From assembly GCF_023017105.1 (NCBI RefSeq), contig NZ_JALKEV010000015.1, forward strand, positions 62,001-126,000: a DNA stretch of 64,000 nt. The letters are read 5' to 3'. The notes below the pieces were generated by a model, which worked only from the letters and a program-made list of their open reading frames with translations, was not told the DNA's origin and did no database searches. Positions 1-9,866 of the stretch are shown here, piece by piece. Both the position numbers and the translations under genes were made by a program. The first letter of the stretch is position 1; the number at the start of each line of letters is the position of its first letter. The stretch comes from Halalkalibacter sp. APA_J-10(15). Its GTDB lineage: Bacteria; Bacillota; Bacilli; Bacillales; Bacillaceae_D.

Positions 1-571
1 TGAAGGAAAACGTTATAATCGTGAAACGTTAGAAATAACCTATAAAGGAAAGACGATTGCTGATGTGCTTAGTATGACGGTCGAAGAGAGCTTAATCTTC
101 TTTGAAAATATTCCGAAAATCAAACGGAAGATTCAAACGTTGCTTGATGTCGGATTAGGCTATATAAAGCTCGGACAGGCAGCAACGACATTATCTGGTG
201 GAGAAGCGCAGCGAGTGAAGCTTGCCTCCCAGCTTCATAAACGAGCAACAGGGAAAACGTTGTACATTTTAGATGAGCCGACAACCGGGTTACATGTTGA
301 TGATATTGACCGCTTATTAAATGTATTGCAAAGACTTGTTAATAACGGTGATTCCGTTATTGTCATTGAACATAATCTAGATGTCATTAAAACCGTTGAT
401 CATATTATTGATCTAGGCCCAGAAGGTGGCGATAAAGGAGGACAAATTGTTGCGGAAGGCACACCAGAGAAAGTAGCAGAAATAAAAGGCTCCTATACCG
501 GACAATATTTGAAACCTATCCTTGAACGAGATCGTAGAAGAATGGAAGAGCGAGTGGTTGAAAGTGTGTGA
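1..571 (+). CDS. uvrA: UvrABC excinuclease subunit A, 3' end (partial)
   Basis: This is the C-terminal ~190 residues of UvrA, the ATPase that finds bulky DNA lesions with UvrB in nucleotide excision repair. The open frame runs from base 2 without a start, so the gene begins upstream of the window. The ABC signature ([12 protein letters not shown]) and Walker B ([13 protein letters not shown]) of the second nucleotide-binding domain are both visible, followed by the H-loop region ([12 protein letters not shown]). It ends at TGA 569-571. A hairpin at 634-660 probably terminates the transcript. Identification is firm. Confidence 0.97.
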   Translation, partial: EGKRYNRETLEITYKGKTIADVLSMTVEESLIFFENIPKIKRKIQTLLDVGLGYIKLGQAATTLSGGEAQRVKLASQLHKRATGKTLYILDEPTTGLHVDDIDRLLNVLQRLVNNGDSVIVIEHNLDVIKTVDHIIDLGPEGGDKGGQIVAEGTPEKVAEIKGSYTGQYLKPILERDRRRMEERVVESV

Positions 572-633
572 GTAGATTTTAAGTAAGAATAACATTCGTG
601 GAAGGAATCTAGGGTAAAATGTAAATAAACCCT

Positions 634-660
634 AAGAAAAGCCGCAATCGCGGTTTTCTT
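634..660 (+). terminator. Terminator hairpin after uvrA
   Basis: AAGAAAA-CCGC pairs with GCGG-TTTTCTT around a small loop, with one bulged G. The same hairpin sequence recurs at 829-855 as the 3' end of the dispersed element described next, so this may be a solo copy of that hairpin doing terminator duty. Confidence 0.6.
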
Positions 661-673
661 AAAAGGTAAGAAT

Positions 674-858
674 GTATAAAATTCGAGGAAGAAAAGTGAG
701 AAAAACCGAAGAAGCTAATGGGATCATTCAATGAAGGGCGTTGGCTTCGCACGTTACACGTTTTTCTGAAAGAACCCCACTTTCAAAAAAACGTAAAACC
801 ATTGTAACGGCTCAGCACCACGTAATTAAGAAAAGCCGCAATCGCGGTTTTCTTATTA
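674..858 (+). repeat. Dispersed intergenic element, copy 1
   Basis: Full-length copy of a ~170-185 bp element also found at 5888-6064 and 40705-40872. It starts at a GTATAAAA-like box. CGTTACA (752-758) pairs with TGTAACG (803-809). Inside that, 759-772 pairs with 780-793 (13 of 14 bp) around a loop containing ACCCC. It ends in a hairpin, AAGAAAAgCCGC/GCGGtTTTCTT (829-855). No ORF is present. The stems vary between copies while pairing is kept, which suggests a structured RNA or mobile MITE-like sequence. Confidence 0.6.
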
Positions 859-883
859 AATTTCTTTTAGGAGGGACTAAGTA

Positions 884-1987
884 ATGGAAGAGCGTAAGAT
901 GATATTGAAGATGATTGAGGATGGGAAGATTACTGCCGAAGAAGGAGTAAAGCTATTAGAAGCAATTGAAGACAAAGAGCCTATTGAGCCAAATCAGGAA
1001 GCTAAGTCTGAAGTGACTACTAAGGTGAACTGGGATGAAGGGGATTCCTACAGGGAGCGTGCCCGTCATTCTCGAACATCAACGACGAACTTATTTACTT
1101 CTTTCATTGATAGTGCCATTCAAAAAATTAAAGATGTCGATCTCGATTTTAATTTTGGCGCATCGTTTGATGTCGATCATATTTTCCAGCATCGCGAACA
1201 TTCCCCGACCTCCATTGATGTCTCCTTAGAAAATGGTTCGATTACGTTTCAACCGTGGGATGAAAAGGACGTCCGAGTTGAATGTACAGCGAAGGTTTAT
1301 CGGGCGAAGGATTTAGAAGAAGCACGTCGAATTTTCCTAGATGAATGCTCCTTCCGTATATCCGAACAACGTATGCTTTTTCATACGAAAACAAAATCAA
1401 TAAAAGTGCAAACCGTTATCTATGTACCTCGAAGGGAATTTGAACATGTGAAGCTGTATACGTTTAATGGTCAAATTATTGGGGAAAGGATAGAAATCGA
1501 TACGTTTGATATTAATGCGATGAACGGTTCATTGAAATTAACTGATGTACAGTCGAAAAAGCTAATTGCTGAGACAGTGAATGGCGCCATTGATTTGACA
1601 CAATCAAAAGCAGAGCTCGTTGATGTGAAAACATTAAATGGTGCCATTACAATCGATGGTCAAGTACAAGATTTAGATGCTGAGTCTGTCAATGGGTCGA
1701 TCACGTATCATGTTGGCCGACTAGATGAATCAGGATATGCCGATTTAAAAGCAGCAACAGGTAGTATACACTTAGTCGTTCCGAAGAGCTTACGAGTTGA
1801 AGGGAAATTAAAGACAAATGTCGGAGGGTTTTCAGTCGGAATGTATGATCATGAAAAGCTTGAAGAGAAGAAGGAGTTTGCCCAAAAGCAATTAACGTTT
1901 ATCGGTAACCAGCAATCATCTCCGCGAGTGAAAGTGAATGCATTAACGAATACCGGCTCAATTGTCGTAAAAGATCAAGTAAACTGA
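884..1987 (+). CDS. YvlB-like DUF4097 adhesin-type protein with LiaX-like N-terminus
   Basis: A 367-residue protein. The first ~30 residues (ERKMILKMIEDGKITAEEGVKLLEAI) form the short helical domain found at the N-terminus of YvlB and LiaX proteins. From ~residue 110 onward there are repeated beta-strand units with NG turns (ENGSITF, FNGQII, MNGSLKL, VNGAIDL, LNGAITI, VNGSITY), typical of the DUF4097 beta-helix. No signal peptide is seen. In B. subtilis yvlB lies between uvrA and hprK, as here, and is linked to cell-envelope stress. The start at 884 has a strong RBS (AGGAGGG). It is followed by yvlC and yvlD and probably co-transcribed with them. Exact function is unknown. Confidence 0.85.
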   Translation: MEERKMILKMIEDGKITAEEGVKLLEAIEDKEPIEPNQEAKSEVTTKVNWDEGDSYRERARHSRTSTTNLFTSFIDSAIQKIKDVDLDFNFGASFDVDHIFQHREHSPTSIDVSLENGSITFQPWDEKDVRVECTAKVYRAKDLEEARRIFLDECSFRISEQRMLFHTKTKSIKVQTVIYVPRREFEHVKLYTFNGQIIGERIEIDTFDINAMNGSLKLTDVQSKKLIAETVNGAIDLTQSKAELVDVKTLNGAITIDGQVQDLDAESVNGSITYHVGRLDESGYADLKAATGSIHLVVPKSLRVEGKLKTNVGGFSVGMYDHEKLEEKKEFAQKQLTFIGNQQSSPRVKVNALTNTGSIVVKDQVN

Positions 1988-1998
1988 GGTGGTTAACA

Positions 1999-2196
1999 AT
2001 GAAACGATTATATCGCTCACAATATGATCGGAAGTTAGCAGGCATATGTGGTGGGCTTGCTGATTACTTTAAAATCGATGCAACGATTATTAGAATTGTC
2101 ATGGTTATTTTGTTTTGTATTTCTATAGGATTCCCTATGTTAGTTGCTTATATTATCGGTGCCTTTATTATCCCAAATGAAGAGGATGTGTCTTAA
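1999..2196 (+). CDS. PspC-domain small membrane protein (YvlC-like)
   Basis: A 65-residue protein matching the PspC domain: a basic N-terminus (KRLYRSQYDRKLAGICGGLADYF) with the hallmark GICGGLA motif, then one or two hydrophobic segments (~residues 30-58). PspC-type proteins sense or respond to membrane and envelope stress. It sits 11 bp after the yvlB-like gene with a GAGGTGG-type RBS, and its stop is one base before the next ATG, so the three genes look like one operon. Length equals that of B. subtilis YvlC. Confidence 0.88.
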   Translation: MKRLYRSQYDRKLAGICGGLADYFKIDATIIRIVMVILFCISIGFPMLVAYIIGAFIIPNEEDVS

Positions 2197-2197
2197 T

Positions 2198-2545
2198 ATG
2201 TTACGTTGGCTCATTGGATTAGTATTAAATGCACTTGTCCTAATGGGCATTGCGTACTTATTTTCGGGCTTTGAGATAGCTGGCTTTGGAACAGCGATTT
2301 TAGCAAGCTTATTACTTTCGATTGTCAATATGATTGTCCGCCCAATTTTAGTTATATTCACATTTCCGATTACGATTTTAACATTAGGTCTCTTTTTATT
2401 TGTTATTAGCGCTGTAACCTTAATGTTAACAGCGTGGATGATGGGTGATGCCTTTGTCATTGATGGCTTTTTCACAGCGGTATTAGCTGCTATTTTAATT
2501 GCATTAGCGCAAACCTTTGTTATCAAACCGTTAAAGAAGAAATAA
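2198..2545 (+). CDS. Phage holin family 4 / YvlD-like membrane protein
   Basis: Using the ATG at 2198 the product is 115 residues, nearly all in four hydrophobic helices. The longer frame opening at 2144 would overlap yvlC and is less likely. The sequence (RWLIGLVLNALVLMGIAYLF ... NMIVRPILVIFTFPITILTLG) has the conserved asparagine and VRP...P pattern of the YvlD / mycobacterial-type holin family. Last gene of the yvlBCD-like operon, one base after the yvlC stop, with GAAGAGGATG as a probable RBS. Likely an envelope-stress membrane protein rather than a phage gene, since no phage genes surround it. Confidence 0.85.
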   Translation: MLRWLIGLVLNALVLMGIAYLFSGFEIAGFGTAILASLLLSIVNMIVRPILVIFTFPITILTLGLFLFVISAVTLMLTAWMMGDAFVIDGFFTAVLAAILIALAQTFVIKPLKKK

Positions 2546-2554
2546 TTGAATGAG

Positions 2555-2640
2555 AGCACCACTTTCTTTTTGTACGTGGGTACTGTAAAAGTACAAATTA
2601 ACTTTTTCAGTGCTCATGTTTTTACAGGTGGTGCTTTTTG
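2555..2640 (+). terminator. Probable terminator region after yvlD
   Basis: AGCACCAC (2555-2562) can pair with GTGGTGCT (2628-2635), followed by TTTTT. Alternatively GAGCAC can pair with GTGCTC (2611-2616 region). It contains the 13-nt string AACTTTTTCAGTG (2600-2612) that recurs in two other terminators of this window. The rest of the 2546-2762 gap shows no gene. Confidence 0.45.
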
Positions 2641-2762
2641 CTATCGCTCCTTTTACAAACTCATGGTCATAGCGATGTCCGGTTGAACATGCTAGAATGT
2701 GTATAAGCACATTTGTTGCATTTTGCTGACAGCTTGTTAGAACGAAAAGGGTGGGATAGATT

Positions 2763-3701
2763 ATGGATAAGGTGACAGTCAAGGATATTGTAGAGAAATT
2801 TGATTTAGAAATTTTAGCCGGTGAAGAAGGAATTCACCGAAAGATTCCAATGAGTGATATTTCACGTCCTGGGATTGAGATTGCGGGATATTTTAATTTC
2901 TATCCTGTTAAACGGTTACAATTACTTGGACGAACAGAATTGACCTTTCTTGAACATATGGATCCAATTGTCAAAAAAGAAAGAATGGACAAGCTCTGTA
3001 CATATGATACCCCTGGAATTATTATTACTCGTGGGATGGAGCCGCCACAAGAGTTAATTGAAGAAGCGGAAAAGGTCGGTCTTCCTTTGCTGAGATCATC
3101 TTTTTCAACAACAAGATTAAGTAGTAGCTTAACTACGTACCTTGAAAGTCAGATGGCACCAACAACAGCCATTCATGGTGTGTTAGTGGATATTTATGGT
3201 GTTGGCGTTTTAATTACAGGTAATAGTGGTGTTGGTAAAAGTGAAACAGCTCTTGACCTCGTACGACGTGGTCACCGTCTTGTAGCCGATGATTCTGTTG
3301 AGATTCGTCAAGATACAGAAGGAACGTTAATTGGTAGTTCTCCAGAGTTGATTCAGCATTTACTCGAAATTCGTGGATTAGGTATTATTAATGTGATGAC
3401 GTTGTTTGGAGCAGGTGCGGTTCGTCCTTTTAAACGAATTGTCCTTTGTGTTAATTTGGAGCTTTGGGATCAGAAGAAGGCGTATGATCGCTTAGGTTTA
3501 GAAGAAGAGAAAATGAAAATTATTGATACAGATATTACGAAATTAACGGTTCCTGTTAGACCTGGTCGTAACTTAGCGGTTATTATAGAAGTAGCTGCCA
3601 TGAACTTTCGCTTAAAGCGATTGGGGTATGATGCGGCACAAGAATTTACAAAACGATTATCGAATGTTATTGAAGAAGGAGATCATGATGATTTCCATTA
3701 A
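2763..3701 (+). CDS. hprK: HPr kinase/phosphorylase
   Basis: HprK/P phosphorylates and dephosphorylates Ser46 of HPr and of Crh, setting carbon catabolite repression through CcpA. The 312-residue length is standard. The N-terminal domain is followed by the catalytic His region ([12 protein letters not shown], ~H139), the P-loop GNSGVGKS (153-160), and the C-terminal signature ([10 protein letters not shown] ... KRL). RBS AAAGGGTGG precedes the ATG. Its likely partner Crh is encoded at 21314-21568. It is followed closely by lgt, as in B. subtilis. Confidence 0.97.
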   Translation: MDKVTVKDIVEKFDLEILAGEEGIHRKIPMSDISRPGIEIAGYFNFYPVKRLQLLGRTELTFLEHMDPIVKKERMDKLCTYDTPGIIITRGMEPPQELIEEAEKVGLPLLRSSFSTTRLSSSLTTYLESQMAPTTAIHGVLVDIYGVGVLITGNSGVGKSETALDLVRRGHRLVADDSVEIRQDTEGTLIGSSPELIQHLLEIRGLGIINVMTLFGAGAVRPFKRIVLCVNLELWDQKKAYDRLGLEEEKMKIIDTDITKLTVPVRPGRNLAVIIEVAAMNFRLKRLGYDAAQEFTKRLSNVIEEGDHDDFH

Positions 3702-3715
3702 GAGGAGTGAGTTGA

Positions 3716-4585
3716 GTGGAGGGGCAAATTGAACCACTAAATCCGGTGTTTTTAGAGCTAGGACCTTTTACGATTTATTGGTATGGAATTTTAATTGGAT
3801 TTGGAGTCTTTCTAGGTTATTTCTTAGCATCTAGAGAAGCTGTGAAGAGAGGAATGCCTAAGGATACGATTGCTGATTTATTACTATATGGTATTCCGAT
3901 TTCGATTCTTTCTGCAAGACTATATTATGTCGTATTTCGATGGGAGCATTTTGCCGATAACCCAATAGATGTCATTAAGATTTGGGAAGGTGGATTAGCG
4001 ATTCATGGTGCTTTAATCGGTGCTGTGCTTACATGCTATGTGTTCACAAAAAAGAAAAATTTATCTTTTTGGCAGTTAGCTGACGTAGTTGCACCTAGTA
4101 TCATTTTAGGTCAAGCCGTCGGACGGTGGGGGAATTTCATGAACCAAGAAGTTTATGGGGGACCTGTTACAAGAGAATTTCTTGAAGGACTGTTTTTACC
4201 TGAATTTATTATTAATCAAATGTACATAGGCGGCACCTATTATCATCCGACATTTTTATATGAATCGATTTGGAATTTGCTTGGGCTAGTCTTATTACTA
4301 TGGCTTCGTCGCTTTAGTGTGCGCCAAGGGGAAATATTCTTATCATATCTTATTTGGTATTCTGTAGGCCGTTTCTTTATTGAAGAAATCCGTCTAGATT
4401 TCTTACTTGTCGGTGGCTTGAAGACGGCACAGGTCGTTTCGGTGCTTCTTGTTATTGGGGCGGTTATCCTAATGATCTACCGTCGTAGACAACCAGATAC
4501 ACCTCGCTACCATGATCCGGCATTGCCAGAAGCTAAGAAGAAAAAGAGTACAAAGCAAAAGAGTGCTAAGAAAAAGAAAAAATAA
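3716..4585 (+). CDS. lgt: Prolipoprotein diacylglyceryl transferase
   Basis: Lgt transfers diacylglycerol from phosphatidylglycerol to the lipobox cysteine of prelipoproteins, the first lipoprotein maturation step, in the membrane. The 289-residue protein has about seven hydrophobic segments, the Lgt signature [13 protein letters not shown], the IHGALIGAV motif and HPTFLYE. The last ~25 residues are a lysine-rich cytoplasmic tail ([16 protein letters not shown]). The GTG start at 3716 follows AAGAGGAGTGA. The gap to hprK is 14 bp, so they are co-transcribed. The GerC-like lipoprotein at 37718 would be a substrate. Confidence 0.97.
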   Translation: MEGQIEPLNPVFLELGPFTIYWYGILIGFGVFLGYFLASREAVKRGMPKDTIADLLLYGIPISILSARLYYVVFRWEHFADNPIDVIKIWEGGLAIHGALIGAVLTCYVFTKKKNLSFWQLADVVAPSIILGQAVGRWGNFMNQEVYGGPVTREFLEGLFLPEFIINQMYIGGTYYHPTFLYESIWNLLGLVLLLWLRRFSVRQGEIFLSYLIWYSVGRFFIEEIRLDFLLVGGLKTAQVVSVLLVIGAVILMIYRRRQPDTPRYHDPALPEAKKKKSTKQKSAKKKKK

Positions 4586-4613
4586 GCTGTAGTGATTGAA
4601 AGGAAGCTTACGT

Positions 4614-5264
4614 ATGCCAACAATTGATACGATACTTTTTGATTTAGATGGAACGTTAATTAATACGAATGATTTAATTATTGAGTCGTTCCTACACACA
4701 CTCGACCATTTTCACCCAGGTGAGTATAACCGTGAAAAAGTGATTGAATTTATCGGGCCCCCACTAGTAGATAGCTTTCAATCTGTTGATCCAGGTCGAG
4801 TTGATGAGATGGTGACTCATTATCGAGAGTTTAACCATCGAATGCATGACGAGCTTGTGACAGAGTATGTTGGGGTGTATGAGACGATTGAAAGGCTACA
4901 TAAGCAAGGCTATAAGCTAGCCATCGTCACAACAAAAATTCGCAAAACGGCAATGATGGGGTTACAGCTAATGAAGCTAGACCAATTCTTTGATGTTGTC
5001 ATTGGTTTAGATGATGTCAAGCATGCAAAGCCACACCCTGAACCACTTGAAAAAGCGCTGGAGCAATTAGGCTCTAAGAAGAAATCATCGATGATGGTCG
5101 GTGATAGCCATTCTGATATTTTATCAGGAAAAAATTTAGGAATACCAACAGTTGCGGTTGCTTGGTCAATAAAAGGGATGGATAAGGTAAAGAGCTTTGG
5201 AGCTGATTATATCATTGATGAGATGGCCGAGCTGCTGCCAATCGTAGGAGCTGATCATAAGTGA
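4614..5264 (+). CDS. ppaX: Pyrophosphatase PpaX (HAD family)
   Basis: The HAD-superfamily phosphatase that hydrolyses the pyrophosphate released by HprK/P when it dephosphorylates P-Ser-HPr. HAD motif I (DTILFDLDGTLINT), motif II (VTTKIR), and motif III/IV (KPHPEPLEKAL ... MMVGDSHSDI) are intact. I chose the ATG at 4614 over the upstream TTG at 4596. It gives 216 residues, the length of the B. subtilis protein as I remember it, and is preceded by AAAGGAAG. The 3' end overlaps the next gene by 4 bp (GTGA), indicating translational coupling. Confidence 0.94.
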   Translation: MPTIDTILFDLDGTLINTNDLIIESFLHTLDHFHPGEYNREKVIEFIGPPLVDSFQSVDPGRVDEMVTHYREFNHRMHDELVTEYVGVYETIERLHKQGYKLAIVTTKIRKTAMMGLQLMKLDQFFDVVIGLDDVKHAKPHPEPLEKALEQLGSKKKSSMMVGDSHSDILSGKNLGIPTVAVAWSIKGMDKVKSFGADYIIDEMAELLPIVGADHK

Positions 5265-5776
5265 GCCGAAGAACTGAACGCTACCCTGTCAAAACAGCTA
5301 ATTCTCTTTGGCATGTGTATAAAACAGTTCCCTTTTTCAAAGTAGTAAAGAACTTCATTGTGATTCAGCTAGCTCGTTATACACCTATTCTAGGACTGAA
5401 AAATTGGATGTATCGCCGGTTATTACGAATGAAGGTTGGCGATGAAACAGCCGTTGCGTTAATGGTCATGATGGATGTCATGTTTCCAGAACGTATTCAT
5501 ATTGGGAGCAATTCAATAATTGGCTACAATACAACTATTCTTGCACATGAATATTTAATTGAAGAATATCGCTTAGGGGATGTCATCATTGGTGATCGAG
5601 TGATGGTCGGTGCTAATACAACGGTCTTACCGGGTGTGACGATTGGTGATGGTGCAATCGTTTCAGCAGGAACGCTCGTTCATAAAGATGTACCCGCTCA
5701 CACGTTTGTTGGAGGCAATCCTATGAGAGTGATAAGGGAATTGAACGAGTCTACTCATCAAAGTGAAAATACTTAA
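5261..5776 (+). CDS. Hexapeptide-repeat acyltransferase (YvoF-like)
   Basis: A 171-residue left-handed beta-helix acyltransferase of the maltose/galactoside O-acetyltransferase group. Hexapeptide repeats run from ~residue 75 to 155 (IHIGSNSIIGYNTTIL, VIIGDRVMVGANTTVLPGVTIGDGAIVSAGTLV, HTFVGGNPMRVI). The end (VGGNPMRVIREL) is typical of the family's acetyl-CoA site. The GTG start overlaps the ppaX stop. A clear terminator follows at 5788. The acceptor substrate is not known; the same neighbour (yvoF) occurs in B. subtilis. Confidence 0.88.
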   Translation: MSRRTERYPVKTANSLWHVYKTVPFFKVVKNFIVIQLARYTPILGLKNWMYRRLLRMKVGDETAVALMVMMDVMFPERIHIGSNSIIGYNTTILAHEYLIEEYRLGDVIIGDRVMVGANTTVLPGVTIGDGAIVSAGTLVHKDVPAHTFVGGNPMRVIRELNESTHQSENT

Positions 5777-5787
5777 TAAATGTTATT

Positions 5788-5828
5788 CGCTGGGGAAGTG
5801 TGAAAGCACTAACCTCAGCGTTTTTTTC
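5788..5828 (+). terminator. Rho-independent terminator of the hprK-lgt-ppaX operon
   Basis: CGCTGGGG (5788-5795) pairs with CCTCAGCG (5813-5820), with an inner GTG/CAC, followed by seven T residues. Confidence 0.88.
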
Positions 5829-5887
5829 GTTGTGACGGTTTTCATACTGAAGAGTGATGAGTATTATTTTTTTTAAAAGATACGAAA

Positions 5888-6064
5888 GTATAAAATGATT
5901 AGAAGTACTGTGGTGAACCAAGAAGACGGAAGCAGACTCAGTGACGTGCGTCGGCTTCGCTCGTTACAAGTTATTCTGAAAGAACCCCACTTCAGAATAA
6001 CTTCAATCCATCGTAACGGCTCCGCACAACGCAATTAAGAAAAGACGCTATCGCGTTTTTCCTA
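5888..6064 (+). repeat. Dispersed intergenic element, copy 2
   Basis: Second full-length copy of the element at 674-858, same orientation. The inner stem here is perfect (5968-5980 with 5991-6003, 13 bp) though its sequence differs from copy 1, while the loop AGAACCCCAC is identical. The outer stem is CGTTAC/GTAACG. The 3' hairpin is AAGAAAAgaCGC/GCGttTTTCC. It lies between the hprK-operon terminator and the his promoter. Confidence 0.6.
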
Positions 6065-6084
6065 AACTATTTCGTCTTTTGTTG

Positions 6085-6113
6085 TTGACGCTAATGGTAA
6101 GACGGTGTACACT
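6085..6113 (+). promoter_or_regulatory. Sigma-A promoter of the his operon
   Basis: TTGACG (6085-6090), a 17-nt spacer and TACACT (6108-6113), 85 bp before the chosen hisZ start. No T-box specifier or antiterminator structure is seen in the short leader, so control by a T-box is unlikely. Confidence 0.7.
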
Positions 6114-6197
6114 ACTAATATCTTTAACTTGTTAGCACATTAGCGAACTAAAGTATTTGGTGAATATAAAATGAATCTGCAAGGAGTGGCTAGAATC

Positions 6198-7373
6198 ATG
6201 TCTAAGTTGTTTATGTTTGAAAAGCCAATAGGAATGCGAGATACACTACCGCACATGTATGTGACAAAGAAAAACGTACGTGAACAGCTCGAACACGAAA
6301 TGGCGAGCTGGGGTTATCAAATGATTGAAACACCAACTTTAGAGTATTATGAGACGGTTGGTGCGGAGTCAGCCATTTTGGATCAGCAATTATTTAAATT
6401 ACTTGACCAGCAAGGCCATACACTCGTTCTTCGTCCAGATATGACGGCTCCGATTGCCCGACTTGTTGCTTCGAGCTTGAAAGGTGAAGCATATCCACTT
6501 CGTTTAGCGTATGGATCAACGGTTTTTCGTGCACAGCAAAATGAAGGTGGGAAGCCAGCTGAATTTGATCAAGTGGGGATTGAATTGATTGGAGATGGAA
6601 CGGTAAGTGCGGACGGTGAAGTGATATCACTTATGATCGCAGCTCTAAAACGTGCCGGCCTGTCTCACTTTAAAGTCGCATTAGGGCATGTAGGCTTCGT
6701 AAATGCGTTTTTATTAGAGATCGTTGGCAGTGAACAGCGTGCCGATTCATTACGTCGCTTCCTATATGAAAAAAATTATGTTGGTTACCGTGAACATGTG
6801 AAAAATCTACCACTTTCCTCCATTGACCAAGGGAGATTATTAGGTCTATTGAAGCTACGTGGAAATGAAGGAACATTAGATGAAGCGAGAAAGCTTGTTT
6901 CAAGTCAACAAGGATTAAAGGCGATTGAAGAGCTGTCTGAACTATTGGCTGTATTGGAGAGCTATGGTTACGCAGACTATGTGAAATTTGACTTTAATCT
7001 TGTGTTGCATATGAGCTATTATACAGGTGTTGTGTTTGAGGGCTATGGTGGAAACTTAGGAGTGCCATTAAGTAGTGGCGGTCGTTACGATGAATTGTTA
7101 GCCAAATTTGATCGCCCTGGTCAAGCAACAGGCTTTGGCATACGTCTCGATTTGTTAATTGAAGCTTTAGGGGAAACGAAAGGAATAGAGCAAACGTGCA
7201 TTTTATTTAGTAAAGAGCGTCGAAAAGAAGCGTTTGAGAATGCAGCGTCTTTAAGAGAAGCAGGCAAAGCCGTTGTTCTGCAAGATATTGCTGGTGTAGT
7301 AGATGTAGACGCGATGTCAGGACAATATGAAGAGGTGCTTTACTATATCGGTGCCAAGAAGGGAGAGGTGTAG
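6198..7373 (+). CDS. hisZ: ATP phosphoribosyltransferase regulatory subunit
   Basis: HisZ is a histidyl-tRNA-synthetase paralogue that lacks aminoacylation activity and forms the hetero-octamer with short-form HisG for the first step of histidine biosynthesis. Class II synthetase-like motifs are visible ([57 protein letters not shown]). I chose the ATG at 6198 because AAGGAGTGG (6181-6189) precedes it and the 391-residue length matches B. subtilis. The in-frame ATG at 6171 lies upstream of that RBS. First gene of an eight-gene his operon. Confidence 0.94.
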   Translation: MSKLFMFEKPIGMRDTLPHMYVTKKNVREQLEHEMASWGYQMIETPTLEYYETVGAESAILDQQLFKLLDQQGHTLVLRPDMTAPIARLVASSLKGEAYPLRLAYGSTVFRAQQNEGGKPAEFDQVGIELIGDGTVSADGEVISLMIAALKRAGLSHFKVALGHVGFVNAFLLEIVGSEQRADSLRRFLYEKNYVGYREHVKNLPLSSIDQGRLLGLLKLRGNEGTLDEARKLVSSQQGLKAIEELSELLAVLESYGYADYVKFDFNLVLHMSYYTGVVFEGYGGNLGVPLSSGGRYDELLAKFDRPGQATGFGIRLDLLIEALGETKGIEQTCILFSKERRKEAFENAASLREAGKAVVLQDIAGVVDVDAMSGQYEEVLYYIGAKKGEV

Positions 7374-7374
7374 G

Positions 7375-8013
7375 ATGACCGACTGGTTAACAGTAGCAAT
7401 GCCAAAGGGACGGATTTTTGAAGAAGCTGTAGAGCTATTACGGAGAGCAGGCTATCAGCTTCCATCTGAATTTGATGATTCACGTAAACTGATCATTGAT
7501 GTTCCTGAGGAAAAGATGCGCTTCATATTAGCAAAGCCGATGGATGTACCGACCTATGTCGAGCATGGAGTAGCTGATATCGGAGTTGCAGGAAAGGATG
7601 TCATGATTGAGGAGGAGCGAGTTGTCTATGAAGTACTTGATTTGCAAATTAGCGCTTGCTATATGGCTGTGGCCGGACTTCCTGGTTATGAAAAATCTGA
7701 TATTAATCCTAAGGTTGCCTCGAAATATCCAAATTTAGCGACGCAATACTTTAAAGAGCAGGGGGAGCAGGTCGAGATTATTAAACTAAATGGCTCGATT
7801 GAACTAGCTCCGCTCATCGGCTTAGCAGACCGGATTGTTGATATCGTTTCAACAGGACAAACGTTAAAGGAAAACGGATTAATTGAGCTTGAAACGATGG
7901 TTACGATTACGTCACGCTTAATTGTTAACCCTGTAAGTTACCGCATGAAGGATGAACGTATTGATCAAATGGTTGAGCGATTATCAAAGGTGATTGAGGA
8001 GGAACGTGCATGA
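7375..8013 (+). CDS. hisG: ATP phosphoribosyltransferase, short form
   Basis: Catalyses condensation of ATP with PRPP, the committed step of histidine synthesis. At 212 residues from the ATG at 7375 it is the short HisG type that lacks the C-terminal regulatory domain and needs HisZ, encoded immediately upstream. The PRPP-binding motif region ([23 protein letters not shown]) and N-terminal [14 protein letters not shown] are clear. The frame opening at 7327 overlaps hisZ and is rejected in favour of 7375, which follows GGGAGAGGTG. Confidence 0.96.
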   Translation: MTDWLTVAMPKGRIFEEAVELLRRAGYQLPSEFDDSRKLIIDVPEEKMRFILAKPMDVPTYVEHGVADIGVAGKDVMIEEERVVYEVLDLQISACYMAVAGLPGYEKSDINPKVASKYPNLATQYFKEQGEQVEIIKLNGSIELAPLIGLADRIVDIVSTGQTLKENGLIELETMVTITSRLIVNPVSYRMKDERIDQMVERLSKVIEEERA

Positions 8014-9281
8014 AAATCATCCGAGTCGAAGGTGAAGTGAGCTTAAAGCGTGATATTGATACAGGAACAGCTCAGCAGCTTGAAGCAGTCGAACGCATTA
8101 TTCATCAAGTGAAAGAAGAAGGAGATCAAGCATTGTTCACTCTAACTGAACAATTTGATCGTGCCGTATTGTCGAAGCTTCGTGTTGAACAAGAAGAAAT
8201 GCTCACAGCACATGAGCAAATGGATGACGACGTACTGGGAGCACTTCGTGAAGCGATTATGAACGTGCGAGATTTTCACGAACGTCAAAAGCGCCAGTCT
8301 TGGATGACGACTAAGGAGGATGGGACGATTCTTGGTCAGAAAATCACGCCTCTCGATTCAGTCGGTGTCTATGTACCAGGTGGAAAAGCGGCTTATCCAT
8401 CTTCGATTATGATGAACGTCGTACCAGCACAGGTCGCTGGTGTCAAACGCATCGTAATGGTTTCTCCCCCGCAAGCAGATGGGACATTACCAGCAAGTGT
8501 ACTGGCAACTGCTTATGAGCTTGGTGTTGAGGAAATTTATAAGGTTGGGGGTGCACAAGCAATTGCTGCGCTAGCATTTGGAACCGAAACGATTCAACGA
8601 GTTGATAAAATAACCGGACCAGGAAACATTTACGTCGCCTTAGCGAAGCGTGCTGTGTTCGGTGAAGTCGATATTGACATGATCGCTGGTCCGAGTGAAA
8701 TTGTTGTGTTAGCTGATGAACAAGCGAACCTGCGATATATTGCAGCAGATTTGCTTTCACAGGCTGAGCATGATGAGCGTGCCTCAGCGGTACTTGTGAC
8801 CCCTTCGCAGTCGTTGGCAGAACAAGTTAGCAACGAAGTTATGAACCAGCTTGAAACATTACCGAAAAAGGAAATAGCAGAGAGTTCGATTCATGATTAT
8901 GGTGCGATTTATGTAACGGCTAATTTAGACGAAGCGATTGAAGTAGTAAATGAATTAGCACCAGAGCATTTGGAATTGTTAACGAAGGAGCCGATGGCAT
9001 TAGTAGGACGTATTCGCCATGCGGGGGCAATTTTTGTTGGTCCTTATAGCTCGGAGCCTGTTGGTGACTATTTTGCTGGACCGAACCACATCTTACCGAC
9101 CAATGGTACAGCTCGTTTTTCAAGTCCTTTAAATGTCGATGACTTTACGAAGAAATCAAGTATTATTTCATATAGTCAACAAGCACTACAACAGAATGCT
9201 GGAACTATTTCTAAGCTAGCTCGATTAGAAGGGTTAGAAGCTCATGCAAGAGCAATTGATATTCGTTTGGAGGGAAAGTAA
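8010..9281 (+). CDS. hisD: Histidinol dehydrogenase
   Basis: Zn-dependent NAD+ enzyme catalysing the last two oxidations from L-histidinol to histidine. The 423-residue protein contains the expected signature ([15 protein letters not shown]), [13 protein letters not shown] and [16 protein letters not shown], with the metal-binding and catalytic region QAEHDERA and APEHLEL. It overlaps the hisG stop by 4 bp (ATGA), so translation is coupled. Confidence 0.97.
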   Translation: MKIIRVEGEVSLKRDIDTGTAQQLEAVERIIHQVKEEGDQALFTLTEQFDRAVLSKLRVEQEEMLTAHEQMDDDVLGALREAIMNVRDFHERQKRQSWMTTKEDGTILGQKITPLDSVGVYVPGGKAAYPSSIMMNVVPAQVAGVKRIVMVSPPQADGTLPASVLATAYELGVEEIYKVGGAQAIAALAFGTETIQRVDKITGPGNIYVALAKRAVFGEVDIDMIAGPSEIVVLADEQANLRYIAADLLSQAEHDERASAVLVTPSQSLAEQVSNEVMNQLETLPKKEIAESSIHDYGAIYVTANLDEAIEVVNELAPEHLELLTKEPMALVGRIRHAGAIFVGPYSSEPVGDYFAGPNHILPTNGTARFSSPLNVDDFTKKSSIISYSQQALQQNAGTISKLARLEGLEAHARAIDIRLEGK

Positions 9282-9866
9282 GTGAGAGAAGCGACGATTG
9301 AACGTCATACAGGTGAAACACAAATTAAGCTTGCTTATACGATTGATGGAGAAGGAGTATCAAAGCAGGAATCCGGTGTACCGTTTTTAGATCATATGCT
9401 TGATTTATTCGCAAAGCACGGTCATTTCAATTTAGAAGTTGACGCAAACGGCGATACAGAGGTCGATGATCATCATACGACGGAGGATATCGGCATTTGC
9501 CTAGGCCTTGCGATTAAGGAGGCACTCGGCGATAAAAAAGGGATTCGTCGCTACGGAAATGCCTTCGTGCCGATGGATGAAACGTTAGCACAGGTTGTCG
9601 TTGATTTAAGCAATCGCCCTCACTTAGAATTTCGTGCTGAATTCCCGAGTCAAAAGGTGGGGACATTCGATACCGAGCTTGTCCATGAATTCATGTGGAA
9701 GCTTGCGCTTGAAGCACGAATGAATTTGCATATTATCGTTCACTACGGTCAAAATACACATCATATCATTGAAGCGGTTTTCAAGGCATTAGCTAGAGCA
9801 CTTGATGAAGCGACGAGTATTGATGAACGAGTAAAAGGGGTTCCATCCACGAAAGGAATGTTGTAA
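9282..9866 (+). CDS. hisB: Imidazoleglycerol-phosphate dehydratase
   Basis: Monofunctional HisB (194 residues) that dehydrates imidazole glycerol phosphate, with no N-terminal phosphatase domain. The two paired Mn-binding histidine clusters are intact ([26 protein letters not shown], and [29 protein letters not shown]). The GTG start at 9282 directly follows the hisD stop, and the stop directly precedes hisH, showing a tightly packed operon. Confidence 0.97.
   Translation: MREATIERHTGETQIKLAYTIDGEGVSKQESGVPFLDHMLDLFAKHGHFNLEVDANGDTEVDDHHTTEDIGICLGLAIKEALGDKKGIRRYGNAFVPMDETLAQVVVDLSNRPHLEFRAEFPSQKVGTFDTELVHEFMWKLALEARMNLHIIVHYGQNTHHIIEAVFKALARALDEATSIDERVKGVPSTKGML

Noticed and set aside
2531-2782. 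83-residue minus-strand open frame before hprK
   Set aside because: It covers the terminator and hprK leader, lacks an RBS, and its translation resembles no protein family.
6114-6197. T-box or his leader attenuator
   Set aside because: The leader between promoter and hisZ is under 90 nt, with no specifier loop, T-box sequence or terminator/antiterminator pair.
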